From the NCBI RefSeq assembly GCF_903915725.1, contig NZ_CAIWTY010000057.1:49876-113875 (forward strand): 64,000 nucleotides of DNA, given 5' to 3'. Of this stretch, positions 62,649 to 64,000 are shown piece by piece (position 1 is the first letter of the stretch; each line of letters opens with the position of its first letter). Origin of the DNA: an uncultured Rhodopila sp. (GTDB lineage: Bacteria; Pseudomonadota; Alphaproteobacteria; Acetobacterales; Acetobacteraceae). A model generated the notes under the pieces. The model was not told the DNA's origin, did no database searches, and was given only the letters and a program-made list of their open reading frames with translations. The position numbers and the translations under genes were made by a program.

Positions 62649-63533
62649 TCAGGCCGCGCCGATCGTCATCCGATGGACGGCCGAGCGGCTTTCCGCCGGC
62701 GGGATCAGCATCAGCCACGGCTTGCGCGTGAACTCGCCGTCGAAATCCGCCGGGCTGGCCATGCCGCGCCACGGCTCGATGCACAGGAAATCCCCGCCGG
62801 CACGGGACCACAGGCCGAGTTGCTCGAACCCGTCCCATGATACCGTCAGCGACGGTCCGGTGGCAGCGGCGAAACGGACGGAGCGGCTGGCCGGATGCTC
62901 CAGGATCAGCGCGTCGGCATCGAACAATGCCTCGTGCAACGCCAGGTGCCGGCCGGAGATCGGCGACGGGCGGTTTGCCTCGGTCAGCAGGCCACCGACA
63001 ACGCCGCGCAACGGCTCGGTTTCCTCTGAGTCAAAGGTCAGCGCATAGGCTTGCTTCGGCTCACCGGGGACCAGCGGCCAGCGGAATGCGGGATGCGCGC
63101 CCATCGACGCGGGCAGCACCTCCTGCCCGGTATTTGTCACCGTGTAGGTAATTTCGAGCGTCGCCCCGGCGATGGCGTAGGCGATCTCGAACCGGAACGC
63201 GAAGGGGTACATGGCGCGGGTCTGCGCATCGTCGGTCAGCGCCAGCCGGCATCCGGTCGAGGACCGTTCCACCCAGGCGAAGCGGCGGTCACGGGCGAAG
63301 CCATGCTGGGTCAGACGGTAGGTCTGCCCCTTGTGGAAGAGCGTGTCGTCGCGCAAGCGGCCGACGATCGGAAACAGCACCGGGGCGTGCCGCGGCCAAG
63401 CCGGACCCGCCGGCCAGAGGTAGTCCCGCCCGGTCTCATCCCGCAACGCGGCCAGCTCCGCGCCCTGCGCCAGGACGCAAGCAGCCAGATCAGGGGTTGC
63501 CATTGTATGCCGATCGGGATCATCGCTGTTCAT
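62649..63533 (-). CDS. Aldose 1-epimerase family protein
   Basis: 294 residues from ATG 63533 (M11 at 63503 is an alternative start). Galactose-mutarotase-like fold: PVLFPIVGRLRDD, HGFARDRRFAWVERSS, YTVTNTGQEVLPASMGAHPAFRWPL, CIEPWRGMASPADFDG. Members of this group interconvert anomers of sugars or sugar phosphates, or are LacX-like of unknown substrate. Catalytic His in QHGFAR and Glu in CIEPW are visible. Monocistronic. Confidence 0.87.
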   Translation of the reverse strand: MNSDDPDRHTMATPDLAACVLAQGAELAALRDETGRDYLWPAGPAWPRHAPVLFPIVGRLRDDTLFHKGQTYRLTQHGFARDRRFAWVERSSTGCRLALTDDAQTRAMYPFAFRFEIAYAIAGATLEITYTVTNTGQEVLPASMGAHPAFRWPLVPGEPKQAYALTFDSEETEPLRGVVGGLLTEANRPSPISGRHLALHEALFDADALILEHPASRSVRFAAATGPSLTVSWDGFEQLGLWSRAGGDFLCIEPWRGMASPADFDGEFTRKPWLMLIPPAESRSAVHRMTIGAA

Positions 63534-63645
63534 GCCGGGACTCCTGACGGTGAGACCTTCGGCTGATACAGTCGATGATTTGAGGACGCCACCCCGAGGT
63601 TAGGGCACGCCCAAGAATCGGCGAATCGAGCGGCTGACTTTAGTC

Positions 63646-63744
63646 CGTCATGGCCCGGCTTGTCCTGGCTTGTCCTGGCTTGTCCGGGCCATCGATCGCG
63701 GCAGGGTTCTGGTGCAGGTGGCCCGGACAAGCCGGGCCATGACG
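63646..63744. repeat. REP-like palindromic element, family B, with internal triplication
   Basis: Begins CGTCATGGCCCGGCTTGTCC and ends CCGGGCCATGACG, matching the 38374-38451 element. The left arm contains three tandem 10-bp units (CTTGTCCTGG twice, then CTTGTCCGGG), an expansion not present in the other copy. Rest of 63534-63876 shows no gene; GAATCG...CGATTC at 63820-63842 may be the terminal inverted repeat region of the following insertion sequence. Confidence 0.8.
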
Positions 63745-63876
63745 GGGAGAGAAAGACAACCGACTGAAGCGGCAATGCCCGGGTGTCGCCTTAGGCTCAA
63801 AACCCAATCAGACACTAGGAATCGCTAGAATTTTCCGATTCAAGCCAGTCAGTTTGGCGGGAGCGACTGAACAACC

Positions 63877-64000
63877 ATGGCTGACGAGTACCTGATTGAC
63901 GACAAAGCGTGGGCGGCGATCGAGCCCCTGCTTCCCAAGGTCTACGCCGGTGCGCGCCGCAAGGACGACCGGCGGATTATCAGCGGAATTGTCCATGTCC
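63877..64000 (+). mobile_element. IS5-type transposase, N-terminal fragment (runs off the window)
   Basis: Frame from ATG 63877 open to the window end. Sequence DEYLIDDKAWAAIEPLLPKV then GARRKDDRRIISGIVHV is the DUF4096-like N-terminal domain typical of IS5-family (IS1031/IS427-like) transposases. Whether the element is complete cannot be seen. Start of the element is probably between about 63790 and 63850. Confidence 0.8.

Overview
This is 64 kb of GC-rich, densely coding DNA from an alphaproteobacterium. A member of the Rhodospirillales/Acetobacteraceae is the best guess. The grounds are the membrane-bound PQQ glucose dehydrogenase, the PEP-CTERM protein, DUF29 and DUF3309 genes and the overall codon use; there is no rRNA or tRNA in the window to settle it. 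It reads as chromosome: housekeeping genes (prfC, ileS-lspA, lepB-rnc-era, hslO, mazG, an rRNA methyltransferase) alternate with small accessory patches and many palindromic intergenic repeats.

Layout. 0-9.7 kb: end of mscL, glucose dehydrogenase, uracil methyltransferase, a 240-bp head-to-head repeat pair, prfC, three tiny stress-type genes (DUF3309, CsbD, entericidin), a MaoC hydratase, a fused truncated haemoglobin and an aldehyde dehydrogenase. 9.9-16 kb: Xre-RES toxin-antitoxin pair with a visible promoter and operator, a STAS plus Na/Pi-cotransporter operon, a lone ATPase, and three small exported proteins of unknown role. 16.5-22.4 kb: an envelope or exopolysaccharide-type cluster (epimerase, YdcF, two CelD/BcsL-like acetyltransferases, PEP-CTERM protein, beta-helix protein). 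22.9-24.0 kb: a lower-GC pair, a secreted DUF3617-like protein and an L,D-transpeptidase-like protein. 24-29.8 kb: ileS-lspA-DUF29, a tandem duplication of DUF29 genes sharing one promoter sequence, and a vapBC pair. 30-39 kb: complete kdp potassium system (27-residue membrane peptide, kdpFABC, kdpDE) followed by a PTS EIIA (PtsN-like) gene. 39-43.7 kb: periplasmic-type molybdenum aldehyde oxidoreductase (paoABC-like) and mazG. 43.8-48 kb: diguanylate cyclase, a DUF4160/DUF2442 pair and a lower-GC DUF6602 gene with a PD-(D/E)XK-like signature. 48-52.4 kb: carboxymuconolactone-decarboxylase-like protein, a 3-hydroxyisobutyrate-dehydrogenase-like enzyme, an ABC1/UbiB kinase, a tandem repeat block and an acyl-CoA-dehydrogenase-like flavoprotein. 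53-64 kb: hslO, lipoprotein, MFS transporter, lepB-rnc-era, a second unusual signal peptidase, a chemoreceptor with a C-terminal PilZ domain, bacteriohaemerythrin, an aldose epimerase and the start of an IS5-type transposase cut by the window end.

Themes: potassium homeostasis (kdp plus EIIA), oxygen or redox sensing and motility (chemoreceptor-PilZ, bacteriohaemerythrin, diguanylate cyclase, truncated globin), protein export and maturation (two LepB, LspA), and small toxin-antitoxin or conflict modules. No CRISPR array, complete known phage-defence system, prophage or complete insertion sequence was found. The best candidates for undescribed biology are the transpeptidase/DUF3617 pair, the DUF6602 gene, the globin with an N-terminal GIY-YIG-like domain and the polytopic signal-peptidase variant. 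Statements on GC content are by eye, not computed.
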